Part shown: positions 1-14,300 of the stretch, piece by piece
Layout of the letters: every line of letters begins with the position of its first letter
Numbering within the stretch: position 1 is the first letter of the stretch
NCBI GenBank assembly: GCA_034508935.3
Contig: CM067455.1
Location: forward strand, 16,797,107-16,861,106
Origin: Berghia stephanieae
Taxonomy: Eukaryota > Mollusca > Gastropoda > Nudibranchia > Aeolidiidae
Length of the DNA: 64,000 nucleotides
Reading direction: 5' to 3'
The notes under the pieces: generated by a model
Databases searched by the model: none
Told to the model about the DNA's origin: nothing
The model's input: the letters and a program-made list of their open reading frames with translations, nothing else
Program-made: the position numbers and the translations under genes

Positions 1-144
1 ATTTGTCATTTTTATTTACTTAATTTTTTTCCCCTATAATGTTTACTACTTTTCCTTACTGAGTTTATTATTCTTTCTGTAAAGTTTACTGAAAATTTTT
101 AGATTAAGTGCACTTTTTCTGCTATCTACTTGTATTGAAAAAAA

Positions 145-345
145 AAATGGGATGGCTGGGTGGCTCAGTGGTACGGTCTTTGCTTCGTACCTGAAAGGTA
201 CCGAGTTCGATCACCCGCAGCGCTGTGTGGCTTTGAGCAAGTCACCTCGCCCTAGCTCACTTTGCAGCGCTGCACTGCGCCTGACGCCTGGGTTATTCCA
301 CTCTTCCCTTGGAATAGTCTCTAAAGTCAAATTTCTGATCTGAAA
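145..345 (+). repeat. SINE-A copy with tRNA-like head
   Basis: The first ~75 bases resemble a tRNA, with an A-box-like GGCTCAGTGG and a B-box-like GAGTTCGATCA. They are followed by a body ending in a motif for 'CTTCCCTTGGAATAG'. The same body recurs near 1045-1330 and, inverted, near 17290, 19540, 27463, 39485 and 43220, so it is an interspersed tRNA-derived family. I do not recognise a named family. Boundaries are approximate. Confidence 0.75.
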
Positions 346-500
346 GCCTGAATAGTATAGTGAAGAGCTGCACAGGCGGTAGCGATGTAATTGTCATTAC
401 TTAAATTTCCGATCCAAAAGCCTGTATAGTATAAGTGAAGAGCTGCATTAGCTTAGCGATGTAATCGTCGTTACATAAATTTCCGATATGAAAGCGCAGC
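331..500 (+). repeat. 74-bp direct repeats after SINE-A
   Basis: Two adjacent imperfect 74-bp units (331-404 and 405-478) and a partial third share AAAGCCTG, AGTGAAGAGCTGCA and TAGCGATGTAAT blocks. They start in the last bases of the SINE-A copy, so the array probably grew from its 3' end. Confidence 0.7.
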
Positions 501-1044
501 ACCAGCTCAAAGTTGAGTGTAGTGTGTATTGTGTTGATATTGTTGACATCAATGCTGACACGGTAACAATACACATTACAACTATTAGATACTACTATGT
601 ACTGTGTAACCTCAACCTCAAACTCATGCAGCGCTCGCGAAGATGTACACCAGGTAAAGCATTGTAATAACACTGCAACTAGTTACAGCTTTCATAATAC
701 AATAACATCTCTAGTCTCTTACACCAGACTAATAAAATGGGACATGTGGACCATTTCCCTAGAGCACCTCACATATATAGAAAAGTATTAAGGTCTAGAT
801 TAATATATCCTTTCTTTGCCTCATAATTTGAAGTCTGTCCCTATTTAGACATTACCATTTAAGTGGAATTATGAAAAGTAGGCATATTGTTCAACGAATG
901 TGGAATAAATGATTACTCATTAAACCTTTAATGGCAAGACATTTTTTTTCTCCCAAATTTAATGTCACAATAATAATCTAGTTATAGCGACAGTCCTATG
1001 CTTTTCTCCAAGAGAGCAATAGCTAACAGTAGGACAACACAACT
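501..1044. other. AT-rich sequence, no feature seen
   Basis: No long open frame, no protein similarity I recognise and no obvious repeat. It is probably intron or 5' flank of the TSP1/CBM14 gene. Confidence 0.5.
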
Positions 1045-1330
1045 TAATTGAAGTGAGATAGATGAGTGGATAAGGTATTGCACATCCAGTTGATGACCAG
1101 GGTTTGAAATCCCATTTTATTTTCCTTGAGCAAGAAAACATAGCCTCTGTTGCTGACTTTGCAGTGCTGTACTGCTGATGCCAGATAGATCCTAAAGCGT
1201 GGCGACGTAGTATGGAATTTGCTTCTGACCCAAAGATACAGCCCTAGCTCAGTGTACAGTGCTGCACTGCGGCTGATGCCTGGGTTATTCCAGTCTTCCC
1301 TTGGAATAGACCCTAAAGACAAATTTTACC
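1045..1330 (+). repeat. Diverged SINE-A copy
   Basis: A tRNA-like head (GAGTGGATAAGGTATTG and GGGTTTGAAATCCC) is followed by a disrupted body. Its end again shows CTGGGTTATTCCAGTC and the CTTCCCTTGGAATAGACC motif. It is longer than the other copies because the middle is partly duplicated. Confidence 0.65.
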
Positions 1331-1877
1331 TATGTTTAAAAAGAAAAATGTCCGATAAAGATAGATAAAAGCAATTTATTATTTATTTATTCATTTAAAA
1401 CCGCAACAATGTATTGCTATGTCAGTAAAAACAGAAAGCAGAATGTTTAGTTTAAGAAAATCAAACCCTGTCAGACAACGTTTAAATTTATACACTTATA
1501 GGTATTTGCATCTGATACAAAAAAGTGGAAACAAATAACTTAAATGATATTCAAAGCTGCATAGGCCAATCAGTTCATAGTCTAATTAGCGGAAGAGCCA
1601 TAGGTATACTCATGGAGAATTTAAGGAAATTGAGCAAGAAGACAAAATTCATTCTGCTTCTAATTTATTTTTATTTTTCAAATTCTTCCCCGGGAGAATG
1701 GATTTAGAGTGTTTTCCTTATGGGGGACAAATTTTGCAGTTCCCACCTCTGGTTTATAATAATTTATTACTTGATGAACCAATAATTATATTTTGATAGT
1801 TTAATTGTTATCCTTAAACAATGTTTATGATATTTACTGAAAAAATTGATATTACATTTTATTTCTTTTTATTTCAG

Positions 1878-1889
1878 TTGCCGCATGCG
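1878..1889 (+). CDS. Possible 12-nt microexon of the TSP1/CBM14 gene
   Basis: A TTTATTTCAG acceptor is followed by 12 bases and a perfect GTAAGT donor. Entered and left in phase 1 it encodes about four residues (V-A-A-C) that join in frame to the first TSP1 exon. Both splice sites are strong, but a 12-base exon could be chance. Without it the first TSP1 exon would splice from an exon upstream of the window. Confidence 0.45.
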
Positions 1890-3304
1890 GTAAGTTTCTG
1901 CATTCTAACTAGATTCATTGTTTTGTTGTTTTATTAAGATATGTAAATTACAACTCAAAATATAGAATTTAAAAACAGTTTTGTTTTAAAGAGGGGGAGG
2001 GGGGGTATCTTCTAAAAACGTTGTCATGTATTAATGTCTCAGCAGTGTTTTGTATGGTCCAACCCTCATCTTTAACATTTTTTCAATTTAAGAGTAATGA
2101 TTAAATTGTAATGATTCTAGCCCCATTTTTGACTCTGTTTTTCTAAAACTAGTGGGTAGTTTGTAAATATATTTAGCTATATTTCCTTATAGCGTTTTCT
2201 CTGCTTATTCTCTCATTGACCTTGAATGAGCTTTGCTCAAATATTGACTGAAGCAGGGATGCCAACTGTTACGAAAATTACGAATTTCTAAAGTAAAAAC
2301 TGTGCCAATACAAAAAATACGAAAATCTTTGAAAATGTATACATTACAATCACTTGTCTTTGTTTAATTTTTTTTTTAACACAATCTATTTGGTCCAGTT
2401 GTTTGGTTTATTTTCTTTTATACATGTCAAATTAATTATTTTGACAATGGGAGCCTCAACATATTTACAACCATTTAAAATATGTTATTTATTATTCAAG
2501 CTAATATAATCTTTATTTTCATTTTCTTTTGTTTCCAAGTACATTTTGGACACATTATTTTTGTACTGATCTTACTCTTAAAAATGGTTACAGCAACACT
2601 AATCGTAAATTTCCGAGCAGTTGATTGATATAGGTAATCTTGTCTTACCTTATCTGTTCAACAGTACAAAGTCAGTGGACAACTTGGGCCGTGTGGAGCT
2701 CATGCAGTGTGACATGTGGTCAGGGCAGACGCCAGAGGATAAGGAACTGTCAGAGACCACTCAACAATGCCTGTGGCAACAACTGCCCTGGTGATGATGT
2801 CAATGAGGAGTTGTGTAACATTCCTTGTCAGCAAAAGTGTGGTATGCCGGCATTGTGATATTTTTATTTTTTATCATTATCAACAAATTATTCAGAATAA
2901 AAGTCATGGTTTATCTTAAATTGAAATTTATTACAAACTTGACTTACGGTTAAATTGCCTCATATTGAAAATATGCTGTTCAATTTTTTTTTTAATATTA
3001 AGACTTAACATTAAATTTTCAATGTTTGGTTCACGCCAATATGTTATCAATTAAGACATTCAACCAATCGCGTCTTTACTTTGTAGCATAAGTAAAAGAG
3101 CGATTGGTTTGAATGTCTTAATCTGATAACATATTGGCGTGAACCAAACATTGAAAATCCCTTCAAACAAAACGATCTGGCTCCTTTTCCTCTTTCAAGA
3201 AGAATTTGAGAAGGTTTTTTTTAAACAGGTGTTTGATATCTAGAAATAATAGTATAACAGTGAATTTATTATTAAATTACAGTGGATGTGTGTATGTTGT
3301 TTTG

Positions 3305-3338
<34 letters not shown>

Positions 3339-5296
3339 ATGCACATGAGCCATCTGTAATTCTAAGCACCAACGAGCATTTTATCATTTTGGAAGTGGGT
3401 GCTTATAAATAATTATTGTAATGTTAAAACTCAAATACAGATGGGCCTAAATACAATCATACTACCTAAGAATTTTGCACGTAAAACCTTTAAAACTATT
3501 AATTTTTAAATTATGGCACTACCAATTTGATAATCTAAAAGACTTTAACTTAATATTTCACTGATACTGTTCCCTCTAAGATAAACTCAAAGGCTTAAGA
3601 TATAAACTTTAAAAACTTTTAATGTTTATACAATTTTGCTGCCTTTTAGATGATCTGAAAGATCACTAAAACTTTTAATGTTTATACAATTTTGCTGCCT
3701 TTTAGATGATCTGAAAGATCACTAAAACTTTTAATGTTTATACAATTTTGCTGCCTTTTAGCTGATCTGAAAGATCACTAAAACTTTTAATGTTTATACA
3801 ATTTTGCTGGCTTTTAGATGATCTGAAAGATCACTAAAACTTTTAATGTTTATACAATTTTGCTGGCTTTTAGCTGATCTGAAAGATCACTAAAACTTTT
3901 AATGTTTATACAATTTTGCTGCCTTTTAGATGATCTGAAAGATCACTAAAACTTTTAATGTTATACAATTTGCTGCTTTAGATGATCTGAAGATCACTAA
4001 AACTTTTAATGTTTATACAATTTTGCTGCCTTTTAGATGATCTGAAAGATCACTAAAACTTTTAATGTTTATACAATTTGCTGCCTTTAGCTGATCTGAA
4101 GATCACTAAAAACTTTTAATGTTATAACAATATTTGCTGGCTTTAGATGAGTCTGAAAGATACTAAAAACTTTTAATGTTTATACAATTTTGCTGCTTTT
4201 AGCTGATCTGAAAGATCACTAAAACTTTTAATGTTTATACAATTTTGCTGCCTTTTAGCTGATCTGAAAGATCACTAAAACTTTTAATGTTTAAACAGAG
4301 GTGCTGTCTGGTACATAACCAAAAGACATATTACTAAATGTTTATTGTTTAAATAGAGGTGTTGCTGTTATTTAAATTAAAAGACTTCAAACTAAAAGTT
4401 CAAAACTATTGTTGATCATTGACAGTTGACAGCAAATGGAGCAATTGGTCCCCGTGGTCCACCTGCACAGCCACCTGTGGACCAGGAAGCACGGGCAGAA
4501 CCAGACAGTGTGAGAAACCAAGTGTCAACTACTGCGGCAAACCATGTGAGGGAGACGACTATGAGAGGAAATGGTGCTTCAGTGCCCCTTGTCCTTCAGG
4601 TAAATATTTCCACATTAAAAGTTACCAATGTATACTGCAAAGTATCAACTATTCAATACGGTCTCTGTGCTTCATGTGCGGCTATATAGTCTTGTGGTAT
4701 GACACTCGCTTTTGGATCGGAAAGTCCTGGGTTCGAGCCTCACTCTGCGCATAGTTGAGTCCTTGGAGAAGGCTCTTTACTTACATTCTCTCACCATACT
4801 CAGGTGTAAAATGAGTACCTGACCGTGAACAGTGTTGTCTCTGAAAAAATTATGATATCGTCTAACAGGCATTATGTTAAATGTTCCCAGATACTCCTTG
4901 TAAAGCACTTTGAGCACATTTAGTGGATATTGCACTATATAAAAGCTCTTGTTTTTCATGCTTAACAGCAAAATAAATGGATCTTAATTTAGTTTGATTT
5001 TATGAAACTCAGCTTGATGCTATGGCTCTCATCTGATTCCTGTTCTATCAGTACATCTAATCATTGGCAAAGTTGCCTCTTACTAATTTTAAACCCAAAA
5101 TCATTTATTCAATTACAAATGTAGTCTCTCTATTTCAGGCCTCCACCAACCATATTTTGCTTTTTGCTGAAAAATGCTTACAATCTATACCATATATTAT
5201 ATAATAATTATATATATATATTATTTTAAAATATTACCACATGTTTGAGACAGTTACATTCGAGCACTTTCGTACCCTATTGTATCAAACACGATT

Positions 5297-5351
<55 letters not shown>

Positions 5352-8300
5352 TATATATAATATATATATACACACACACACAAGGGTTGGCTGTATTTAG
5401 GTACCGTTTGCCAATAAATCAAAACATATTTCAGGTAAAATCATGAAACTTCACACATACATTCTCAAACTAAACTTCTACACTCATGTGCAACAACTAA
5501 TTCAAATGTCGTCATTTGTGCTCATAATTGAGTGACGTCATAACCCTACAAAATCAAATCAGTTCAGAACGTAACTCGTCAAACAGCACTTTGTTATTGA
5601 ATTTCTAACAGCAGAAGGATGCTGCACAGCAAACATCCATCAAAGAATGAAGCACATTTATGGTCATATTTGTATTACTGATGACGCTGTTTGAAAATGG
5701 GTTCGAAGTTTCAAAGGAGTTTTTGGGTTACAGAGAAGTCTGCATGATTGGTCTCAATCAAGACAACTAACTTCAGAAATTAATGTGAGGAGAAAAAAAA
5801 CAGTTTAACCAACATTTGAAAAGATATGACAATTAAGGAGGGACTTTTCTGCAGAAAATTGTGACTGATGATGGATGTGGGTCCACCACTGCTACCCAGA
5901 AACCAAAGTGCATTCAATGGAGTACAGGAATAAATCTCATTCAAGCCCAAGAAAATTAGTTCCTTGTCTCTGCGAGAAAGGTCTTGTTTACCATTGTCTG
6001 GGACAAGCTCTTAGTTCACGTGGAATTTCTTAAACAGTGAACTTTGAACAATATGTTTCAACTCTACGATCCCTCAAAAATAATCTCGCATGGATTCGAG
6101 GTGGAAGATGACAATGCGCGACCACACACTAAGCGCCAAAGTCGAGACGCATTAATTCGGTTCAAACTTTCAGCCCTACAGCACCCAGCATATAGTCTGG
6201 ATCTTGTCCCATCTGACTATTTCTTGTTCCCCAAGCTCAAGAAGTATCTGAAAGGAAACCGTTACAACGGTGATTTGGATGTAGTGGCAGTTGTTCAACG
6301 ATAGTGAAAGGTAAAATCACCCAACTAGCTTGGTGTTGGCAGCTGTTTATTGCTCGTGATGACGATTATGTGGAAAAATAAATGGTACGATACGTAGCTG
6401 AGATTCTAAGCTTTCTCTTCATGTATTAGGTTTGTATGAACAAAACGGTACTTATAAATCAGCCTGCCCTTGTATATACTACAGAAGATTCGTACATTAA
6501 TTGGTCTACCACACCTCAATATATCTTTTTCCTTCCGATTTGCTTTTGTAAATCATATGTTAATGTTTTGTATGTCATTCTTACCTGTTTTGTCTTATTA
6601 AAGCAAATTAGTCTATCCTTGTGTATTTTGGTTGGATTTGAAGTTAGTGTCAGATATGACAAACAGATTAAATTTTGACTTCCTGCTGCTTCTGTTCTCT
6701 GTTTGAACTAGTCCTTTTCAGCCTACAACTTTTTTGTGAGTGTTTGTAAACGTGTTGAAAATCTAAAAGCGTGGCTTTGTAGTCCAGTGGTGTGACAACA
6801 GTTTTCAGAACAGTTGGTCTCTGGTTCGAGTTATGTCCTGAGCGGGAAACAGTTGAACTCTTGGAAAACGATCTTTACTCACATTCTCTCACTGTACTCA
6901 AGTGTAATAATGAGAACCTGGCTGTTTACAGTGTTGTTGTCTGTGTCAAAAAAAATATGCAATATTGCTTTACAGGCACCATGTCTTTTCCTACATATTG
7001 TTGGTGGCTATTGACCCCTTTTAGTGGATTTTGCACTTTCTAAAGAGGCATCGACTCTGAAGATTAGATTCTTCCTGGTACTGAAATGTAGTAATGTATT
7101 TATGTTTTTATTGGGGTTTTTTTGTTGTGGTTGGCTGAAGAAGAGTTTTGAGCCCGAAATGTTCTGTGTTTGGTATTTTATTCTTTTTTGAAGCTGTTAT
7201 ATTCATTTTGTTTATTGTAAACACATTTTCAAAGCAAATTTTCATTTTATATATTACAAGTTAGAAGCAAGCAGTTGTTTTTGAACTCTTTTCTAGCAGC
7301 CTCACACATTAACTCCAACACTCCACTCCACAAAGCTGACTCGTAATCTTCATTAGTAGTATCGTTCGGCTGCACTTCTATGTTCAAGGTATCAATCCAG
7401 GTTCGGAAGTCATCATCACATTTGTTGATGGTTTCAAATCCCCCTTCCAGTTTTGTCTCTGGGAAATCTAGTACGAGGTGGTTTGCATCTTGTGGTGCTT
7501 GGTTGCACTTTGGGCATGTTGGTGATTCTTGGAGCCCCCATTTGTGCATGTTGGCAGCTGTTCTTGTATGTTTTGACCGTAGTCTATTTGCAGCTACCCA
7601 GTAGTTGATCCTGTATACCTGGGAGACTTTTACAGGGATCTTCAATGAGTTCCCCTCCTGTTGGATTATTCCTTTTCCATTCTTCGCACCAGGTAATCTT
7701 CATTTATCAACAAGGATCAATGGTTGTGGATGCTTTGGGTTTCCGTTTTTGAAACATCGCATGGACAATAAAGCTTGTATATAACGTTTAATTAGATGAA
7801 TTCACGCATTTTGCAAATTAGCAAAATTCCAAAATTCTGGTTTTAACTCCCATAATTTTATTTTGAATTGTTCTGAAAAGCAAAGATCTCTTGACGTTTT
7901 GTGTTCTATTTCAGTGTTTCCTTGGGTTGGGTTTTTTGTCCACCTATAAGTGGACAGGTCACCTGCTGTGTCTCTCATCCCTTATATCTGTTTTCTGAGT
8001 TTGTTTTCTGTCTTTGTCTTGGAATGAGATTACTTGGTTTTGTCCTGGCCTTGGCCAGAGTTCTTGGCTGAGAGAGAAACAGTCAAATATATAGCTATTA
8101 TTTTGAGAGATGATATCTTTTCTTGTAACTCAAATCATTTCTCTGTTATATACTTGGTTTGTAAATATTTTAGTGTATTCCTCTTAGTGGGATCTTAAAA
8201 AGTAATAAACAAAAATGATATAACAGCTTCAAAAAGAACAAAATACCCAATATGGAATGTTTCGGGCTCAAAACCCTTCTTCAGCCAACAACAAAAAATG

Positions 8301-11300
8301 ATAAAGATGTAAACACATTACTAAAAAATCTTGAAAAGTGGGATCTTATGCCTATGTCTGGATGAGACTTCTAGGTGATCTCAAAAACTGTACACTGTGC
8401 TCTTGGATTCCTCTTCTAATCCCTATTTGAACCATTCCCTATAGTCTTCCTTTTTCTTGTCCTTTCAATTGTAAATCTATAGTAGTAGTAGTGAGCTTCG
8501 CAGTCTGAATGACGCTTGCTGAGAATTGTGCGATTCAGTCATGGTCAATTAGTATAGCTGCTCTCTCCATCCATGTTGTTGATTGTTTCCATTGGTCACG
8601 GTCCATCTATACTAAATTATGAAAATTATAATGTACTATACTATACTATAGTAATAGTAAATCTATACTACTACTACAACTATTTTCCTCCTTTTTAATG
8701 ACCTAAATGCGTTGAAAGCGCCCTATAACCCTTTAAAACAAACAAATCAATGGTTCCTATTCATACCACCACCAGCTCCTCAGCCCCCACCACAACCACA
8801 ACCACAGCCACGAGATGACATTTCGTGGACTACTTGGAGCGCATGGAAATCATGTGACTGTGTCACTGGGAAACAAACCAGAAGTCGCCAGTGTATCAGG
8901 AGGTCCACCCGAACCATCGTGGACTCTGCCAGATGTCAAGGAGATCCCATTGAGGAGAAGAATTGTGATACCAGAGCTTGCACAGGTTGGTCATCAATCA
9001 ACCCTCGCATATCTGACAAGGGAATCCAATAACACCTCTGCCTATAGTGCAGTGGTTAAGTCATGTAGATAGATATCAAACAGTCACAGGTTTTACTTCC
9101 TGCCAAAGTGAACTTTAAGATTGCAATTGTTTTGAGACTTTGGTTCATGGTAGTGTTATCGCGGGTGGGACAAGTATTGGCACTGTTTGTGTTGTCTTGT
9201 TTCTATTTGCGTCAGCCTATTTTTACTATTTTTACATTTTATTCTTTGTCACAAGTGATATTTTTTTTTCAATTCCTGTATATTGACGTATTTTGGATTT
9301 CTTGCTTTTTTTGTTTCCTTTGTTTTTCTCTAAAATATGCTTTCTCTTCTCATTTATTTGACCATTGAGCTTAATGTTTTCATTGAAAGCAAAATTTATG
9401 TATGGTATCCAAAGCTTTACTGTGCATACTACATATATATATAGGCTTAGTATGTAACAAAACAATTTGCTTATCTTTCAACCCCATCAACTTATGTTGT
9501 TCTTTTATGATCAGAAAGAGAAAATAAAATTAAATGCACTTCAAGTGCATATTCCGTGCACAATCCCTTATGGATGTGCTTTTCATTTCGATTTTTTCAG
9601 AATATTCTGATTTTTTTAAATTCTATTAATTGTTTTGATTAATATGTCATAAGTTCAAACATTTTTAAAATAAAAAAAAGCAATTTAGATTGATAATCAT
9701 TTTATAAAAAAGTTATTCAGGCACAAAAGTGTTATTACTCTTTTAAAATGTTCTACTTTACTAGTAAAATCTGTGCTTTTCAAATGAACAAATGTCAGGC
9801 ACTGATTTTTTTATGCTTTTGTATATATGGTCTATTTAATATTTTAAATGAGAAGAAAGGTCATTTTCTTTTTTAAATGTAAAAAATCTTCATTCAAAAT
9901 TCTTTCTTTCATTTGAAGGGGTAACACTCTTATTTTCAAGTGTTTTAGATGTGGTAAAACATCAATGATTGTTTCGAAAAGGCCTATCTATCATAATAGC
10001 AAAAAATAGTGTGATGCCTTATTTTCTCGATCCGGTTCTTTTTATTTTCATAATGGCATAAACTTCTCATAACATGATGCAATCTGCGTAAAATTTGTCA
10101 TCACATGACACTATTCAAAATTATTCTCTTCTTTTTGAAATTATTTTTAGTTCATTATCAAAGAATTTTATGAGACTGGTGTTTGATAACAGTATGTCTG
10201 TCATTGATGAAAAAATGAGCTTTGGGCTGGAAATAATGACGATGTGATAAAAAAATGATTTGTTTTTGAATTGTGCATGTACACCTCTGTTAAACTGTGC
10301 CGTAGTCTTTTAGAATAATAAGGTGCTCAGGGAGTTTACTCCAGTTTTTGAATAAAGGGCAGTTTCAATTGGTTACAATCTTTTTGGATAAGGATTCTAG
10401 TCCATCACAAAGTATTTTTCACCAGATCTAACAGAACCAGCTCCCCAGTCATATCTTATAAGTGCACACAATTAACAATTGTAAAAGTGTGCAGATAAAG
10501 ATGGCCCTTGTGTTTGACTCCTGGAACCATTATAAGATGTTTATGAATTTCGGTTCTTTTTATTTCATGTCCATTGCCAAATTTTCAAAAACTTTGGAAT
10601 TCAATTTGTGAAATAATATGATCCTGTGTTAACAAGTTTGGGTGCTTCAATTTACAATACTGTCTTGCTGGATTCTCGCACCTCTCTGGAGAAGTCAAAA
10701 GATGTGCTAGAATCTGAGCATACAAAAATCTATGAGCTACATGGGAGGTAACAACTTATTATGTCGACGGCATTAATGTGCGACTATATGGTCTTGTGGT
10801 ATGACACTCGCTTTTGGATCGGAAGGTACTGGTTCGAGCCTTGCTCAGCGCATATTTTAGTCCTTGGAAATGACTACTCATTCTCTCACTGTATTCAGGT
10901 GTATAATGAGTACTGGCCGTCTACAGCGCTGTCTCTGTCGAAAAAATTTAATACCGTTAAACAGGCGTAAGTCTCGTCCTACATGTAAATGTTGTGTTGG
11001 TCAGGGACCCCATGTAAAGCACTCGAGCACATTTTAGTGGATATTGCCTATATAAATGCTGTAGGTTTTGGGTTTTATTATTTTTATTATTATTATTACA
11101 TAATTTCAAGTTTAAAAAAGAACCAACACTTGTATGAGGTTCCAGTAGCTCAGTTGATAAGTATTTGACTCAAAGCCTGATAGAAGTCTTGGTTCAATTA
11201 CGGTTAATCTTACTCAGCTGTCCACAGCAGAAATTGTTGTTCTTTAAAAAGGAAAAAAGATAAAAAGAACCAATATTTTTGTCTTGTAAATTTATTGAGC

Positions 11301-14300
11301 TCACTCAATATATTTTTTTTTCGCCCTTTGTCCAGGTAACAGAATTTTTTTTATCATAAAAGGAAAAAAATGATTTAGAAATAGAACCAAATATATATAT
11401 ATATGTTGTCATTGCCAGGTTCACAACCTCAACCACAGCCTCAACCTCAGCCACAAAGAGACGACATTCAATGGACCACATGGAGCACTTGGAAACAATG
11501 CAACTGCCAGACAGGAACTCGTGAGAGAAGTAGACAGTGCGTCCGAAGAAGTAGCCGCAGCCCAGAGGATCCAAGCAGATGTCAAGGAGATGGCACCCAG
11601 CAGGAGAGATGTAACACCAGATCTGTTTGTCCACGTAAGTCACCTTTGCCCCACCCATGGGTTTAGACTGAAATGAAATGGTCAACAAGTAACGTTTTAA
11701 CTCTCTCCTTACCAGATTTTTTCAGAATTTTAACCCAATATTTCATACTCACCCAACACAAAAATAGATTTTTCAAACAGATAGTAACGAGTATATCCTG
11801 CATTTTGTTCAGAAAAATTAGCTCTGCAACACAATGTTGAGTTTTTATGGCTAAAACTGTTGATAATTGTTGATAACATCGTAACGAATGTGATGATTTT
11901 CCTATGGGTGGCAAGGAGAGGGTTAACCTAGCACAAAGATGCTCTTTTTCCCCGGCTGAAACCGGCTTTTTGAACTATTCCAGCTGACCTTGTTCAGTAT
12001 TTGTGAGTTGGTGTTTTTAAAAGATGAAACCATTGGTTGTTTAAAGGCTACAGTTGACATTAATGGGAAGCTAGATGGATATACATCCTTTGCCCTCTCC
12101 TTACAGACGACCATTTGCAGGGAGCCATACCTACCCAAAACAAAATTATTTCTTTACACCCAAACTCAGGGTAATAAGTACATCCTATACATAATTTTGT
12201 GCAGCCAAATAAGCTTAACATTATAGTATTAATTTCTTATGGCTATGACAAATATTTTTCTTCAAAATTTGTGATTTACAAAACAAATCTGAAAAAAAGA
12301 ATAATTTTCATTGAATCGTAACGAATGTGGGGATTTCCCTATAGTATGTTTGATGAGGGTTGAGGGTGAAACCATTTGATGAAGTGATTTGCATGGAATA
12401 TTTTTCTTTAGGCCTATGCTCTTGACGAAAAATATTTTTGACCTTTTAAAAATATAAGCAATGGGCTCTTTACTCACTTACTCTCACCAAACTCAGGTGT
12501 AAAATGAGTACCAGGCCATTAACAGCGTTGTCTTGTGTCTGAAAAAAATTGTAATATGGCCTAACTGACGTCATGTCTCGTCCTACGTGTTAAGAGTTGC
12601 TGTTGGCTAGGGACCCCTTGTAAAGCGCTTTGGGACTGTTTAGTGGATATTGCGCTGTTTAAAAGCTCGATGTGTTTTTGTGTTTCTTTTCATGGATTAT
12701 TTTATTACATATTGTTACAGAATGTGTTGAGTCTTGTACTGGGAAATCTGATGGAGTTTACGCATCTTGTGCCAGCTGCTCACAATACATCCGTTGTACC
12801 AGCGGCCAGGAAAGAAGGATGGATTGTAGTCGTGGTTCTGAATGGGACTCGCACAAGAATACATGTGTCAGGGCTCCTTCTCCTACTTGCACCATCTCCA
12901 AGTGTGTGGAGGATTGTAAAAGTAAGTTGGTTGTGGTGTGGTTATTTTTATAGTTAGGACATAGTGATGCATGGTACACAGGTTTGGGTAGTGATCGCGG
13001 TCACTAGCAGCAATGGTAGTAGTAATTGTTGTAGTATTAGTATTACTATTGGTAGTAGCAGTGGTAGTAGTAGAAGTAGTAGTTAGCAGTAGTAGTAGTG
13101 GTAGTAGTAGTCATAGAAGTAGTAGCAGTGGTGGTAGTTATCATGGTTATTTTCTTTGTTCTTATCATTATAGAAAACAAAAAAATAAAAAGAATTAGAT
13201 GAACATTTATTTTATTTATATAAAACAAAAAACGCAATTCCCCTTAATTTTTCCTCTTATATTTAGAACCACTGTTATTATGAAGATCTATTTTTTTCTG
13301 CCTGGGGATGGTCTTTATAATTGTGTTCTACTGTACAAGACAGATTAGGGAATAGTTAAGATCCAATCAATACAATCGTATTTCTGTCCAACTTTCCATC
13401 CAGACAAGCCAGACGGTCGGTACCAGTCTTGTGGACGTTGCAACACCTATGCTGAATGTTACGGTGGTCGTCTCTCAGTCAAGCAGTGTCCAGTTCCCAC
13501 CGACGAATTCAATGCCAACACCGGACGTTGTGAGAACCAGAAGTCACCCACTTGCCCTAGAGCCAGCTTGAACACCGGTGGCAGACCAAGCAGGATCTTC
13601 TGGTATGTAACGCCAAGATGGCTGAAAATGAAGATAATCTGTTTGTTGTCCATTTAAAAAAACAAAACAATTGTTAATTTCCGTCTTGAAGGATTAAGTA
13701 GGTTTATTTATTTACTTTTTTTTTGTCTAGAAATTCAGTCACAGCACAACCAAAATTAGGTCTGAAAGATCTAACTGGCGATTAGACACCTTGATGATAT
13801 TCCCGTAAGAAAGACATTTACTACACATTTTCATCTTATTAGAGATGGAAATTCCTGTATTGTAAAGTCTTTATCTGACAATTTTTAATTACAGACCACA
13901 TGCCTCCTCCCATGTGTTGAATGTACTTTTTAAATTCATTTTGATATATTTTTTTAAAAATTTATTGAATAAAAAAAAGCAAGCATAGAGAATATTATTT
14001 ACATGTGGCAAAATAAAAAAAAGTCAGTGAGTGATTATTGGCTGAATAAGTGACAATACAGGCATATTTCTAGCAAGGCTTCAACACACATTATTGGGAG
14101 GCTTTTTTTGGTTTTTAGAAAGTGATATTTTGTACTTGCGGCATTTTTAGAATAAAAAGAAAAGATGAGATTATTTAAAACTTTAATTATATCATACATA
14201 AATTTTGTTTTTAACTCTCAAACGGCGAAGAAACCAAGAAAAAATGGATCCTATAGCAACCTGTTTTTTGTTTTTAAGGGTTTTACGGCGCTTGCAACAC

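Noticed and set aside
3015-3158. Canonical microRNA precursor
   Set aside because: The arms are too long and too perfectly matched. A hairpin MITE explains it better, though small-RNA production remains possible.
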